DNA of 64,000 nucleotides from Photobacterium aquimaris (GCF_002954455.1 NZ_MSCC01000002.1:60986-124985), one strand, 5' to 3'; positions 43,730 to 54,011 are shown, numbered from the stretch's first letter. Made by a program: numbers and translations. Notes: generated by a model not told the origin, from the sequence alone.

Positions 43730-46558
43730 CTAATGGCTAACTTTATCGACTAAATATAAAATTGAACGATATTCAATACCACTATGTTCAGATAAGCCGA
43801 TCTCACAAGTTCGACTATTTGAATAACCTTCATGACATCCTTGAGGCACTTGTGCTTTTAATGGTGCTAACGCGCTCGCATTAAGTTCTGGTTTCGTAAA
43901 ACCTTTATCACCAGCAAAACCGCAACAAGTAATATCATCAGGAATAATTACCTCTGTTGCACATGCTCTAGTTACACGTTCAATAACAGACGCTAATCCC
44001 TGACGACGTGACGTACAGGTAATATGCAACATTACAGGCTCTTGCTGTGGTGTGATTGTTAATCTTGGTAATACAAAATCAGCCACAAATTTAAATGGCT
44101 CATAAATAGTAATATCATTGCGTAAAGACTGCTTACTGGTACTAGCACATGGACTGGTATCCATTAGTACAGGATATTGCCCTTGATGAGATGCTTGCCA
44201 TAATGCTTGTTCAAGTTGTTGGGCTTTAACTTGTGCCGTTTCTGGAAAACCTTTACTAATATATGGCATACCGCAGCATTGATTATTGAGATCATCTGGC
44301 AATATGACTTCATATCCTGCTTTTTCAAGCAAAGAAATCGTTACTTCCGTCAACGGGCGTTTATCGAGTGCATTTACCTCAGTTCCCATATTTCTAGCGG
44401 CACAACTAGGAAAATACACCACCCGCTCTTTTGTTATACCACTAATAACAGGTGTGATTATTTTAGCTGCAGGCAAAGGCATATGCGGAGTCCATTGCGG
44501 AACTTTATGCCCTGAAAGTTGATAAGCTTGTTGCGTTAGCTTGCGCATTCTATTTGTGCCTAAAGCTTTATGCATCTTGCTCGCTACAGTTAGCCCTACT
44601 TTTGCAGATGCTGTGACTGTTGCAAAATGATCGGCTGTCCATGAGGCAATTTTCTTCGCTTTTTCAGTATGATTTTGACGTAACTTACGAACTAAATCAC
44701 CGGTATTAATTCCAACAGGACAACGTTCAGCGCACAATCCAGTTGCCGCACAAGTATCTAACCCATAATAACGGTATGTTTTTTCCATCGCTGCTAACCG
44801 TTGAGGATCTTCATTACTACGCCGTAAGCGCGATATTTCACGATACACCGTATTACGCTGGCGTGGAGTTAATGATAAATTACGCGATGGGCACACAGGT
44901 TCACAAAAACCACATTCAACACATTTATCGATAAGCTCATCAGCAACAGGCATCGCTTTTAAGTTTTTAATATGTGATTGTTTATCAGCATTTATAATCA
45001 CCCCTGGATTTAATACTCCGCGAGGATCAAACACTCCTTTAATCGCGAGCATTAATTGATAACCAGCATAGCCCCATTCAAGTTCAATAAATGGCGCCAT
45101 ATTACGTCCAGTGCCATGCTCTGCCTTTAATGAACCTTGATATTCAACCGCCACAAGCTCAGCAACTGCATCCATAAATGCACTATAGCGTTCAATTTCA
45201 GCTTGAGTATCAAATGATTGGGTAAATACAAAATGCAAATTACCCGCTAACGCATGACCAAAAATAATCGCTTCATGATAATCAAATTGGACAAACAATT
45301 GTTGTAAATCACGCACAGCTGGCGCTAACTGCGCAATAGGGAAAGCAACATCTTCAATAATAACCGTTGTGCCACTTTCTCGGACGGCACCAACAGCGGG
45401 AAATAACTCTTTACGAATACCCCACAATTGTTCACAGATCGTTGCATCACGACTAAAATCAACTTGCTCAATCGGAGAGAATGCATTGATAATCTGTTGG
45501 ATTCCCTCTGCCTGAAGAAGTAAATCTTGTTCATTTTCAGCATGTAGCTCAATCAATAATGCGGCAGCTTCTGTATTACCATCAGCCCCTAGTTGAGCAA
45601 TAAAGGCAGGCATTCCTGGCTTTGCTGCCACTGACGCTAATGAACGGTTATCCATTAACTCGACAGCTGCGACTCGTGTTTTACTTAATTGACTCACCGC
45701 TAAACATGTTTGCTCAATATCAGCAAACACAAACAGTCCCGATGCCTTAAATTGATGATTAATTACCGTGTTATAAGTCACATCAGCAATAAAACCCAAC
45801 GTGCCCTCTGAACCAATAAATAGATGCTGTAATACATCAATTGGATCATCAAAATCTACCAAAGCATTTAAACTATAACCTGTGGTATTTTTTAAGCGGT
45901 ATTTATGGCGAATTTTATCTGCAAGTACACTATTAGCCTGACATTCGCTGACCAATAACATCAGCTCGTCGATCATTGCAGCATGCGTTTTTTTAAACGC
46001 TGTAATGCTATTGAGATCTAAAGTGTTTAATAGCGTTCCATCAGCAAGTACTACTGTCATTCCTGCAATAGTACGGTAGCTATTTTGCGAAGTGCCACAA
46101 CACATACCAGAGGCATTATTTGCCACAATGCCGCCGATCTTACAGCTATTAATAGAACCAGGATCGGGACCAATTTTTCGACCAAATGACGCTAATATTG
46201 TATTCGCTTCCGCGCCAATGATGCCGGGTTGTAACCATATCTGAGCGCCATCATTAAGCACTTTATAATCTCGCCAACGACGAGTTAATGTAATTAAGAC
46301 TGAATCTGACTGTGCTTGACCTGATAGGCTCGTCCCTGCAGCACGAAACGTCATTGGAATTTGATGTTCATAACACGCTTTAATCGCAAAGATAACTTCA
46401 TCAAGTGTATCAAGCTGTAAAACCATTTGTGGTAACAAACGATAAAAACTCGCGTCAGTACCATAAGCCAACATCAACGTAGGATCAGTAATAATCCTTT
46501 TTTCATCTATTTGAAGGCGTAATTGCTCGATTAAATTAGCATAAGCAGGTTGCATCAT
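43730..46558 (-). CDS. FAD and Fe-S D-lactate dehydrogenase-type protein (Dld-II/YdiJ-like)
   Basis: 942 residues. FAD-binding PCMH domain near 35-200 (AGTSLSGQAQSD; DPGSINSCKIGGIVANNASG), FAD-oxidase C-domain to about 520 (FGHALAGNLHFVF; KAEHGTGRNMAPFIE), two 4Fe-4S clusters (CVECGFCEPVCP about 544; CAATGLCAERCP about 604), and two CCG half-domains (CCGMPYISKGF about 759; CCGFAGDKGF about 880). This fusion is shared by D-lactate dehydrogenases of the Shewanella Dld-II type and by E. coli YdiJ, a D-2-hydroxyglutarate dehydrogenase. It oxidises a D-2-hydroxyacid at the inner face of the membrane and passes electrons to quinone; D-lactate is the likeliest substrate. No lactate permease is adjacent. 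Confidence 0.88.
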   Translation of the reverse strand: MMQPAYANLIEQLRLQIDEKRIITDPTLMLAYGTDASFYRLLPQMVLQLDTLDEVIFAIKACYEHQIPMTFRAAGTSLSGQAQSDSVLITLTRRWRDYKVLNDGAQIWLQPGIIGAEANTILASFGRKIGPDPGSINSCKIGGIVANNASGMCCGTSQNSYRTIAGMTVVLADGTLLNTLDLNSITAFKKTHAAMIDELMLLVSECQANSVLADKIRHKYRLKNTTGYSLNALVDFDDPIDVLQHLFIGSEGTLGFIADVTYNTVINHQFKASGLFVFADIEQTCLAVSQLSKTRVAAVELMDNRSLASVAAKPGMPAFIAQLGADGNTEAAALLIELHAENEQDLLLQAEGIQQIINAFSPIEQVDFSRDATICEQLWGIRKELFPAVGAVRESGTTVIIEDVAFPIAQLAPAVRDLQQLFVQFDYHEAIIFGHALAGNLHFVFTQSFDTQAEIERYSAFMDAVAELVAVEYQGSLKAEHGTGRNMAPFIELEWGYAGYQLMLAIKGVFDPRGVLNPGVIINADKQSHIKNLKAMPVADELIDKCVECGFCEPVCPSRNLSLTPRQRNTVYREISRLRRSNEDPQRLAAMEKTYRYYGLDTCAATGLCAERCPVGINTGDLVRKLRQNHTEKAKKIASWTADHFATVTASAKVGLTVASKMHKALGTNRMRKLTQQAYQLSGHKVPQWTPHMPLPAAKIITPVISGITKERVVYFPSCAARNMGTEVNALDKRPLTEVTISLLEKAGYEVILPDDLNNQCCGMPYISKGFPETAQVKAQQLEQALWQASHQGQYPVLMDTSPCASTSKQSLRNDITIYEPFKFVADFVLPRLTITPQQEPVMLHITCTSRRQGLASVIERVTRACATEVIIPDDITCCGFAGDKGFTKPELNASALAPLKAQVPQGCHEGYSNSRTCEIGLSEHSGIEYRSILYLVDKVSH

Positions 46559-46703
46559 AGCCTCGCTTTATTAGTAATAGGCATAAACTTTATGCTCGGT
46601 ATTTCACTTCGGAATGGATAATTCTACTGCTATAAAGGCGATGATAACCGTTACTAATTCACATTTTTACTATGATGATGATTAAAATCAAATAATCAGG
46701 TAA

Positions 46704-47186
46704 TTACTCAATACTCATCACATCAAACCATAGAACATTACCGCCGATATGGATATCTATCTCTTCATCGATTTCTCGACCAAGCAATGCTTCACCAAAA
46801 GGTGAGCTCGGTGTCACGGTTATGACTTCCTCATTATTAATCATAAATTTTAAGCCTCCTGCCGCCGGCCCTAAAAACACCTTCTTAGCATGCCCTTGTT
46901 GATCTTCTAAAGACACTAAATGGCCAACAACAATGGTCGTTTGTTGAGTAGGCATTGTGGCAAATAAATGCTGATAAGCACTAATGTCAGCTTTACATTC
47001 AGCCACTCGCTGAGCTTGACCATGAGCAAGATACGACGCTTCTAATGCAAAAGTATCGTATTTATTTTCCGCAACATTTTCATCATCTGTCGCGGTATTA
47101 TAAGCACGCATTGCAGCTTCAGTTGCTATTTGTAATGTCTGTTCTAACTGTGCCTCAATACGCTCAAGTAACACTTGCTTGTTCAT
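46704..47186 (-). CDS. GreA/GreB-like transcription factor
   Basis: 160 residues. An N-terminal coiled coil (LLERIEAQLEQTLQIATEAA) with the conserved acidic segment ATDDENVAENKYDTFALEAS is followed by a C-terminal FKBP-like Gre domain ending ITVTPSSPFGEALLGREIDE. The family binds the secondary channel of RNA polymerase; this form lacks the normal GreA tip sequence and is nearer to the 'GreAB family' or Rnk-like proteins of marine gammaproteobacteria. Single gene on the minus strand. Confidence 0.78.
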   Translation of the reverse strand: MNKQVLLERIEAQLEQTLQIATEAAMRAYNTATDDENVAENKYDTFALEASYLAHGQAQRVAECKADISAYQHLFATMPTQQTTIVVGHLVSLEDQQGHAKKVFLGPAAGGLKFMINNEEVITVTPSSPFGEALLGREIDEEIDIHIGGNVLWFDVMSIE

Positions 47187-47326
47187 TTATTATCAACCTA
47201 TTAGCCAAATGGGCGCTGATTATACATTGAATATAAGCACAAACAGCAACGTTCTCGAACATTAAATATCATCAAAAACTAAAGTAATAAGCCAATCATC
47301 CGATAAACACTCATTCATGATTAAAA

Positions 47327-47887
47327 ATGGTTACGACTCTCAATATGTATCGTTATAACTGGCTGTTATGCCTAATCGGAGTGTTAATTACCACTCAACC
47401 AGCGTTAGCACTAACTCCAACCCATTTACTTAATTATCTAGATAGTTATGGTAATCTTTCGCTAAAATACAGTGGTGACATTCGCTTACCCGATCCCCTT
47501 GTTGTAAATGGGGATCTGAATCTTGAAAGTAGCCAAATTAAATATTTACCATTAAGCCTTACCATTAAAGGTAATCTTAATTTAGCCTATAGCCATATTG
47601 AGTATTTACCATTAGCGCTTAAAGTCGATGGCTACATCAATCTTGCTTACTCTAAAATTAAGGAGCTTAATTTTGGTTTACAAGTCTATGGCGATCTTAG
47701 CGTTGCCCATACTCAGCTCAAAAAACTACCCGACAACTTATATGTTAAAGGTGATTTATTTATCCAAAACAGTCAGCTTAATGCGCTTCCAAATAAACTG
47801 GTTGTCGACGGTAATATTTATATAGGTAATATTCCACTTACGTCGATTCCAAGCGATCTGATTATTGGTGGCAATATATATAGATAA
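47327..47887 (+). CDS. secreted 20-residue leucine-rich repeat protein
   Basis: 186 residues. Signal peptide (LLCLIGVLITTQPALA). From residue 58 the sequence repeats with a strict 20-residue period, six full units and a partial seventh: consensus L-x-V-x-G-D-L-N-L-x-x-S-Q-I-x-x-L-P-x-x. This is a short solenoid of leucine-rich type, similar to the 'LP..L.V.G.L.L..T.I' repeats seen in some bacterial effectors. It has no cap beyond the last unit. Exported and presumably binds a surface or protein ligand. No neighbours in operon. Confidence 0.8.
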   Translation: MVTTLNMYRYNWLLCLIGVLITTQPALALTPTHLLNYLDSYGNLSLKYSGDIRLPDPLVVNGDLNLESSQIKYLPLSLTIKGNLNLAYSHIEYLPLALKVDGYINLAYSKIKELNFGLQVYGDLSVAHTQLKKLPDNLYVKGDLFIQNSQLNALPNKLVVDGNIYIGNIPLTSIPSDLIIGGNIYR

Positions 47888-48850
47888 TTAATAAACATGC
47901 ATTAAATACCATTAATAACTAAAAACTCAACACCAAGGCAAACGTTTGCTTTTTGATAGGTAAATAAACTTAATAATTGATTATAAAAAAGGAGTATAAG
48001 TTAGCCAGAAATTTTACAATACGAATGTTTATCCCTGGCCACTTTGCGGTTGATATTTGTTATGAACAATTTTCAACAAACATTTAATTAGAGGATAATT
48101 AAATGTATTCATTGCTTTATCATCGATAAAGAAATGTTTTCCAGCTTTTAAGCTTTAACAACTTTAGTTGTTTGATTTTTATGGTAAAACCACTGTCTGC
48201 GACTACGTGTTTTCATTATAAACCTCTCATATATTTCCCAATGAGTAAGGTTGATATCACTATATATTAATACCCTTCTTACTCGACTATTCGTGTTCTA
48301 GTTAACCAATTTGGTATGACATTACAATGACATATTAATTGAATTATGATGAACAATTTTTTTATTTATGACAACAACTTCTATTAATAAGTTCCGTTGT
48401 GAATAAATATAATGATGATAATTTTCGTGGAGGATAATTAAGAAAAGAATATAAACAAAGACTTTCTAATTTTTTTAAAGCTAATTTCACCTAACGATTT
48501 ATATCAACATAGTTAATATAATTATGTTTTTGCTATTTGACAACTACTGTAAGTCTTTTTTTTAATGATATGAGTATTTATTTTTTAATTGTTGCGTTTA
48601 GTTTAACTTAACATATTGCTATATAAGAAAAAACAACTAATTGAGCGATATGTCAGAATCCTCACTCAGATCAGTTGTCGCTTTTGTGCTAGTAAAGATA
48701 ACAGATCACATCGCTCTAATAATTAAGCGTGACTGCACAGATTTCACTATTTCACCACACTAGTCATCAAATCATTGATCGTAGTCCTATAAATTAATTC
48801 AAATTTATTGGTTAATAGCAATATTTAGCTATGCTTGTGAGTATATTATT
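47888..48850. other. long intergenic region with one possible tiny gene
   Basis: 963 bases, A+T-rich. I support only a 22-codon minus-strand ORF at 48148-48216. Another segment (48633-48695) can fold through CAACT-AATTGAG / CTCAGATCAGTTG and is followed by a T-rich stretch, so a small RNA is possible. Otherwise I see nothing. Confidence 0.4.
48148..48216 (-). CDS. putative 22-residue basic small protein
   Basis: ATG at 48216 behind GAGAGG at good spacing. The product starts MKTRSRRQWFYHKNQ and ends KVVKA; it is very basic. A good ribosome binding site and clean stop support translation, but at this length chance cannot be excluded. No known small protein recognised. Confidence 0.3.
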   Translation of the reverse strand: MKTRSRRQWFYHKNQTTKVVKA

Positions 48851-49390
48851 ATGAATAAAATGCAACCACTGTTAACAACAGAACGCTTAATTCTTCGCCC
48901 ATTAGAGTTATCAGATGCAACCAAGATACAGCGACTTGCTGGTAGTGTTGATATTGCTAACGGTACCATCAGCGTTCCACATCCCTATTCTGATGGTATG
49001 GCTGGAAAGTGGATAGGCAAACATTTAGCTGGATGGTATAGCAAACAATCAGCTATTTTCGCTATTACCCTAAAAAGTAATCATCAACTTATCGGCTGCG
49101 CAGGATTAGAAAATATTAATGAAAATAGTGCCCAGCTTGGCTATTGGATTGGCGTGCCATATTGGGGTAACGGTTACTGTACTGAGGCGGTAGAACGGAT
49201 TAAAGACTATGGCTTCAATAAACTTAATTTAGAGCATCTGTATGGCCGACATTTAAAGACTGTTTCAGGCCCTGAAAATGTGATGCTAAAAATCGGCATG
49301 AAAAATGTTACTGCGCTAACATTTCCAAGTCATCACTTATTACAAGATGATATTGCGATTTATGAATTACTTAAACAAACAGCTTCATAG
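48851..49390 (+). CDS. GNAT acetyltransferase, RimJ/RimL type
   Basis: 179 residues. It begins LLTTERLILRPLELSDATKI, the standard start of RimJ/RimL-like N-acetyltransferases, and has the acetyl-CoA-binding region QLGYWIGVPYWGNGYCTEAV (Q/R-x-x-G-x-G/A equivalent) and NLEHLYGRHLK. Such enzymes acetylate N-terminal or small-molecule amines using acetyl-CoA. Substrate not predictable. Single gene. Confidence 0.9.
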   Translation: MNKMQPLLTTERLILRPLELSDATKIQRLAGSVDIANGTISVPHPYSDGMAGKWIGKHLAGWYSKQSAIFAITLKSNHQLIGCAGLENINENSAQLGYWIGVPYWGNGYCTEAVERIKDYGFNKLNLEHLYGRHLKTVSGPENVMLKIGMKNVTALTFPSHHLLQDDIAIYELLKQTAS

Positions 49391-49516
49391 TTGTTATAGC
49401 AACACATAAAATGTGATTGATCACTATGAATGTCATTAGATAAGCAAAGTAGCATTTATCACTATAAACCGTTAGCATATTACCTTTATTCATCGAGTCG
49501 TTAATAGGTAATTATT

Positions 49517-49822
49517 GTGAAATCACCATGTGTCGCTAAATGTAAAAATAATGCAGGAATATGCGGTGGCTGCTTACGAACAATGTCAGAAATCAGCCAC
49601 TGGATAGCCTATCCAGAACAGCAACAACTGGCGATCATGGCTGACATTAAAGCGATTAAAGCAACTCACCAGTGCCCACAATGCCAACAACCAGCGCAAT
49701 GTGATATCAAGGCTGGCAAAGCCACATGCTGGTGTTTTAATATTGAACCGCGCCAAACATTACCAGGTTCCGTGGCTACTTGCTTATGTCGACACTGTTT
49801 ATCATCACAACCAATACTATAA
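49517..49822 (+). CDS. DUF1289 plus cysteine-rich CWC protein
   Basis: 101 residues, GTG start with AGGT upstream. N-terminal DUF1289 motif SPCVAKCKNNAGICGGCLRT, with C-x3-C and C-x2-C probably binding Zn or Fe-S, and W-x-x-Y-P in HWIAYPEQQ. The C-terminal half has the cysteine-rich CWC motif QCPQCQQPAQC, ATCWCF and CLCRHCL. Both are small metal-binding modules of unknown function; here they are fused. Single gene. Confidence 0.85.
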   Translation: MKSPCVAKCKNNAGICGGCLRTMSEISHWIAYPEQQQLAIMADIKAIKATHQCPQCQQPAQCDIKAGKATCWCFNIEPRQTLPGSVATCLCRHCLSSQPIL

Positions 49823-49965
49823 TATTGAGTTATTAATCTTCTTTTACTTACAATGTTTACGCTAAAAATATCATACTAATCAGTTACAATTATCTGCTCT
49901 ACTTTTTAACGATACCAATAAGATGACACAACGTATATATGCGATTGATGTTATCTGGAATTCAC

Positions 49966-50991
49966 ATGGATATGAAAGTTAATAAACGGCAAGGACAATT
50001 CCTTAACGACACCATTACTCAATGGCAGCAACAACAACTGATTGATAACCAACAAGCTCAGAAACTACGTCACAGCTATGATGTGATTAGTTTTGATTGG
50101 AAGCTACTGGCTGTTTATTCATTTTGGGTCGCTATAGCATGTTTTATTTTATCCGTTATATTACTCATTGCTGACGATTATTTAATTGCACTGATATCGC
50201 GTATTATCAATACGCCTGCAAGTGTGCTCGCCTTTATTAGCGCCATAATTGCAGCTGGTCTGTTTTATTTCGGCGTCAAACGGCGACAGCGTTATCCACA
50301 AAAAACCGTTAGTAATGAAGCGGTGTTCTTTTTTGGTGTGCTGATAACAGCTGTAACGAGTGTATTTTTAAGCCATATCACAATAGCACTTCATTGGCGT
50401 GAGAGTATTTTTATTCTTCTGCCTACTATCATCTACCTTATCGTCGGTATCCAACTACGCTCGGTATTAGTGTGGTTATTTGCACTAATTGGTATTGGAT
50501 TATTGGTGTTAACTGAAACCTCTTATCTCGCTCAGAATCACTACCTCTTTTGGGGAATGAATATTCCCTCACGATTTACCATTGTTGGCATGTTCATTAT
50601 ATCTGCGAGTGTTGCCTTAAAACGTCACTCTCGATTGTTATTTCTTCAAGAATCTACGCTATTTATGGGATTGCTGTATTTTTTCAATGCGTTGTGGATG
50701 CTAACTATTTTTGGTAATTATGATAGTTTAAGTGCTTGGTCACACATTAAACAGATTGAATTATGGGGCTGGAGCGTAACGATGCTATTGGTCACCTTAA
50801 GTGCTATTTATTATGGCATTAAAAATAATAATCCACTCATAAGAGCCTTTGGCATCATCTTTTTATTGTTATGTTTATATAGCCGTTATTTTGAGTATTT
50901 TTGGGGCACACTTCATAAAGCCGTATTTTTTGCGATATTAGCGTTAAGCTTCTGGATAATAGGTAGTCGAGCAGAAAAATTTGGCAATTAG
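49966..50991 (+). CDS. DUF2157 membrane protein
   Basis: 341 residues from the ATG at 49966 (a GGAA lies eight bases upstream; the frame is open to 49939). A soluble N-terminal segment (KRQGQFLNDTITQWQQQQLI, then NQQAQKLRHSYDV) of DUF2157 type is followed by eight to ten membrane helices. DUF2157 proteins are widespread, function unknown. A bidirectional terminator follows. Confidence 0.82.
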   Translation: MDMKVNKRQGQFLNDTITQWQQQQLIDNQQAQKLRHSYDVISFDWKLLAVYSFWVAIACFILSVILLIADDYLIALISRIINTPASVLAFISAIIAAGLFYFGVKRRQRYPQKTVSNEAVFFFGVLITAVTSVFLSHITIALHWRESIFILLPTIIYLIVGIQLRSVLVWLFALIGIGLLVLTETSYLAQNHYLFWGMNIPSRFTIVGMFIISASVALKRHSRLLFLQESTLFMGLLYFFNALWMLTIFGNYDSLSAWSHIKQIELWGWSVTMLLVTLSAIYYGIKNNNPLIRAFGIIFLLLCLYSRYFEYFWGTLHKAVFFAILALSFWIIGSRAEKFGN

Positions 50992-51012
50992 GCCATAAAA
51001 ACTAATAAAAAA

Positions 51013-51043
51013 GCCGCTATAATAATAAATATTAAACAGCGGC
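51013..51043. terminator. bidirectional terminator at 51.0 kb
   Basis: Stem GCCGCT / AGCGGC, flanked by A6 before and GTTTTT after, shared by the DUF2157 gene and the converging gene at 51096. Confidence 0.75.
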
Positions 51044-51095
51044 GTTTTTGATTATTTGTTGCACATATTGTAAAACTAAAAAAATAAGCCATGTA

Positions 51096-51431
51096 TTATT
51101 TAACTGCGTGCCTTTCTAAATTATATAAACGAATCTCATGCAATACACGTTCAGTTAACATTTCATTCATCGTATCCCTCATTGACGCTTGCATATCAGA
51201 AATCACTGGGAATACATTTTGATTCATTTCATCTAAACAGTTTTTAGACACTTGCATTTTTAAATCAAACTCAAATGAAGCAAGCGCTAAAAATTTTTCC
51301 ATTCGTTGAATGACAACATTAATCATGTAGATATCAGCACCTAAATCCAACAGTTCTTGTTCAACAATTAATTCTAACGGCGTACGATCTCGAGGCTGTT
51401 CTTTTACTGGAAACGCAAGAATATTTGACAT
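51096..51431 (-). CDS. conserved-looking hypothetical protein
   Basis: 111 residues from the ATG at 51431 (GAGGAGG upstream; the adjacent ATG is equally near). Helical and acidic: PLELIVEQELLDLGADIYMI, VIQRMEKFLALASFEFDLKM, then DMQASMRDTMNEMLTERVL. No membrane segment or signal. Strong ribosome binding site indicates a real gene. Not recognised. Confidence 0.68.
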   Translation of the reverse strand: MSNILAFPVKEQPRDRTPLELIVEQELLDLGADIYMINVVIQRMEKFLALASFEFDLKMQVSKNCLDEMNQNVFPVISDMQASMRDTMNEMLTERVLHEIRLYNLERHAVK

Positions 51432-51820
51432 CATATCCTCCTCATAATCAGTAATAATCATCCGTTGATAATTATTAATAGTAACATTGCTGTTACATTC
51501 ATCCTATGTGTTATTGTTGCTATTGAAAAGACCATTTTTAATAAAAATCATTTAAACCCTATTAATTCATCGCATAAAAAAACCATCAAGACACACAAAA
51601 AACAATTATTATCAATAACTTAAACCGTTATTGTCTTTTTTTAATTATTTTATATTTATTTGAAATAAAGTATATCCACACCGCAATTTATTACTGACAA
51701 ATATCATATTTGAAAGAGAATGATGAAAAACAGCGCTTTTTCGCGTATAACTTAGCGTCATAATAACAAATCATATTTAAATATTTTTAAATGATACCGT
51801 TCATTTAACAGGGAGCTTAT
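51432..51820. other. divergent promoter region
   Basis: About 390 bases between the 51096-51431 gene and creA, A+T-rich, no further gene or clear motif seen. Confidence 0.4.
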
Positions 51821-52312
51821 ATGCAAAAAAGTTTATTGATTGCCAGTTCGATTGCTATCGCATTAACACTGAGTGGTTGTTCTGATAATGAGGTTGGCGA
51901 TGTTTCTTTAGGTATGTTTACAACTAAGGATATCAAGTTAAACACATTGGTCGATCCTGTTGTACCTGGTGTTACTTGTCATATTGCTAGCATCGAAGCA
52001 GATTTGAGTTTAGCGGATCCTTCAGACTCATCTATTTCATGCCGTCAAACCGGAGAAATAACACCAGAGATGATAGCGAAAATTGATAAATCAAAATCTG
52101 GCGAGGTTGTCTTTAAGAAATCTAAAAGTATTTTCTTTAAAACAATGAAGATACGTCGAATTTATGATCCTAAATCAGAAACCTTAATGTATTTATCATA
52201 TTCAACCAAAACAACAACAGGTAGTTATAAACACAGTTTATCAACCGTGCCTCTTTGGGGTACAAAAGCATACGTTGCCCATACACCAGCGACGACAACA
52301 GATATTCAATAA
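51821..52312 (+). CDS. creA: CreA family protein
   Basis: 163 residues. Signal sequence with a lipobox-like LSGC (Cys20), then the CreA domain: EVGDVSLGMFTTKDIKLNTL, VDPVVPGVTCHIASIEADL, SISCRQTGEI and FFKTMKIRRIYD. CreA is a periplasmic protein of unknown function named from its place beside creBCD in E. coli; here those genes are absent. Compared with E. coli CreA, the Cys20 suggests it is a lipoprotein. A strong terminator follows. Confidence 0.88.
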   Translation: MQKSLLIASSIAIALTLSGCSDNEVGDVSLGMFTTKDIKLNTLVDPVVPGVTCHIASIEADLSLADPSDSSISCRQTGEITPEMIAKIDKSKSGEVVFKKSKSIFFKTMKIRRIYDPKSETLMYLSYSTKTTTGSYKHSLSTVPLWGTKAYVAHTPATTTDIQ

Positions 52313-52323
52313 TAGCACATTAC

Positions 52324-52356
52324 CGCTTCTTAACCATTTGATTAAGAAGCGATTTT
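52324..52356 (+). terminator. creA terminator
   Basis: Perfect 10-bp stem CGCTTCTTAA / TTAAGAAGCG with an 8-base loop, followed by ATTTTT. Confidence 0.9.
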
Positions 52357-52736
52357 TCAAAAATCCACCATGCCCATATAAAAAACAAATCCAAGATTCT
52401 CAATTTATTTTTTATATAGTGCAATCCAATCGATAAAGATTAACTCTGTTTATTTAATCTTTTACGAATGAATAACTGTACATGAAACTTTTGACGTTAA
52501 CTTCGGATCATGTTTATTATTGTAATCAACATTATCTACAAAAGAATATTTATTCGTTATAAAATCGATAACTGAAATATAAATAATAAAAATTAAGATA
52601 TTTATAATATTGTGTTGGTAGATTTTTTATATCAAAAGAAAGGATATGTTAGCACAGAGGAATAACGATAATCTTACATTTATTATGATTATCAGCCACA
52701 TTTATTAAACAATAAATATGACTGAAATATTATTTA
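52357..52736. other. A+T-rich spacer
   Basis: 380 bases after creA; no ORF, RNA gene or repeat that I can support. Confidence 0.4.
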
Positions 52737-53012
52737 TTACTTAAACAAACGATTTTTCATTAACAAAGAGCCAATAATTGCCATCGTAATACCGACTAAT
52801 AACACAACAAAGTTTTTGTGGCGCTCGGCTGCTAATATATTTTCAGCATAAGTATTATTGTACAAATCAGATCCTGTCATGGTCAGAAATGAGCCCATTT
52901 CAGTAAAAACATGTTCTTGACCAACCATACCACTCAATGAAACCATTCCCCATAAAAGAGAAATCACACCTAGAGAGATAGAAATAAAACCCCAACTTTG
53001 TTTAACATCCAT
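52737..53012 (-). CDS. small membrane protein
   Basis: 91 residues if it begins at the ATG at 53012 (the frame is open to 53123, but the earlier part looks like an unrelated hydrophobic stretch). Two membrane helices (WGFISISLGVISLLWGMVSL; FVVLLVGITMAIIGSLLM) flank a polar loop with ILAAERHKN. Not recognised. Weak ribosome binding sites make the start uncertain. Confidence 0.55.
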   Translation of the reverse strand: MDVKQSWGFISISLGVISLLWGMVSLSGMVGQEHVFTEMGSFLTMTGSDLYNNTYAENILAAERHKNFVVLLVGITMAIIGSLLMKNRLFK

Positions 53013-53320
53013 ATTCAAACTCACGCTATAACACTTATCTGTGACTAAAAGTAAAACTTCGCATGAGAATATTACAAATAACGGAAAAAAACAATTCACC
53101 AAGGGTGTAAATAGATGACTCAATAATTCACCAAATATATGGGTTTATTTTTTATAATAATATAAGCATTTGAAAATAAATAAAAAAAACAAATAACAGC
53201 TAACTATTGCTAAATTATAATTATTGAACACTGTATATATTAATAATTTATTTCCTATTTTGTGACATTGATTCAAATTATCCGTTCTAAATAAAGATCA
53301 CGTAATATAACGGATATAAA

Positions 53321-53346
53321 AAAGCGACAAAATATTGTCGCTTTTT
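53321..53346. terminator. bidirectional terminator downstream of mog
   Basis: Stem AAAGCGACAA / TTGTCGCTTT with short loop, T-run on both strands. It terminates the minus-strand mog gene. Confidence 0.88.
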
Positions 53347-53360
53347 TATTGTGGCCTATT

Positions 53361-53894
53361 TTATTTTTGCTTTGGACGAAATGGTTTAATTACACTTTCA
53401 TCACACACAAGAAATGGGCCATCCATCAAATCAAGACAGTAAGGTACAGCAGGGAATACTGCATCTAAACATTCACGAATAGATTTTGGCTTACCCGGTA
53501 AATTGATAATTAAACTATCACCACGAAGTCCTGCTGTTTGACGAGATAAAATAGCTGTAGGTACAAATTTTAGCGATTCTGCACGCATTAACTCACCAAA
53601 ACCTGGCATCATACGATCACAAACAGCTTCTGTTGCTTCAGGCGTAACATCACGCTTAGCTGGCCCTGTTCCGCCAGTAGTAACGATCAGGCTACAGTTT
53701 TGATTATCAGCCAAGTCAATCAACGTACTCTCAATCACGTCTTGCTCATCAGGAATAACTTGATAAACAGGCTCCCACTCTGATGTAAGATAATCATTTA
53801 ATGTATCAATGATTGCTTGTCCTGAAATATCTTCGTAAACACCGGCACTTGCACGATCGCTCACAGTTACAATACCAATTTTTGCCTTACTCAT
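53361..53894 (-). CDS. mog: molybdopterin adenylyltransferase Mog
   Basis: 177 residues, MoaB/Mog family. Visible are IGIVTVSDRASAGVYEDISG at the N-terminus, the nucleotide/MPT-binding LIVTTGGTGPAKRDVTPEAT and the C-terminal INLPGKPKSIRECLDAVFPA. The family-typical length is about 195 for E. coli Mog. It activates molybdopterin with AMP before MoeA inserts molybdate. Single gene here. It is consistent with the Mo-cofactor-using MOSC reductase elsewhere in the window. Confidence 0.94.
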   Translation of the reverse strand: MSKAKIGIVTVSDRASAGVYEDISGQAIIDTLNDYLTSEWEPVYQVIPDEQDVIESTLIDLADNQNCSLIVTTGGTGPAKRDVTPEATEAVCDRMMPGFGELMRAESLKFVPTAILSRQTAGLRGDSLIINLPGKPKSIRECLDAVFPAVPYCLDLMDGPFLVCDESVIKPFRPKQK

Positions 53895-54011
53895 GTGTTA
53901 CCTCATTTGTTTAAACGCAATCTTACTGCTAAGCATAACATTTATAGCATTATTAATGGCTAAACAGTGTATGCAAATCAGTAAGATGGTAATCATTAAT
54001 AATACCTATAT

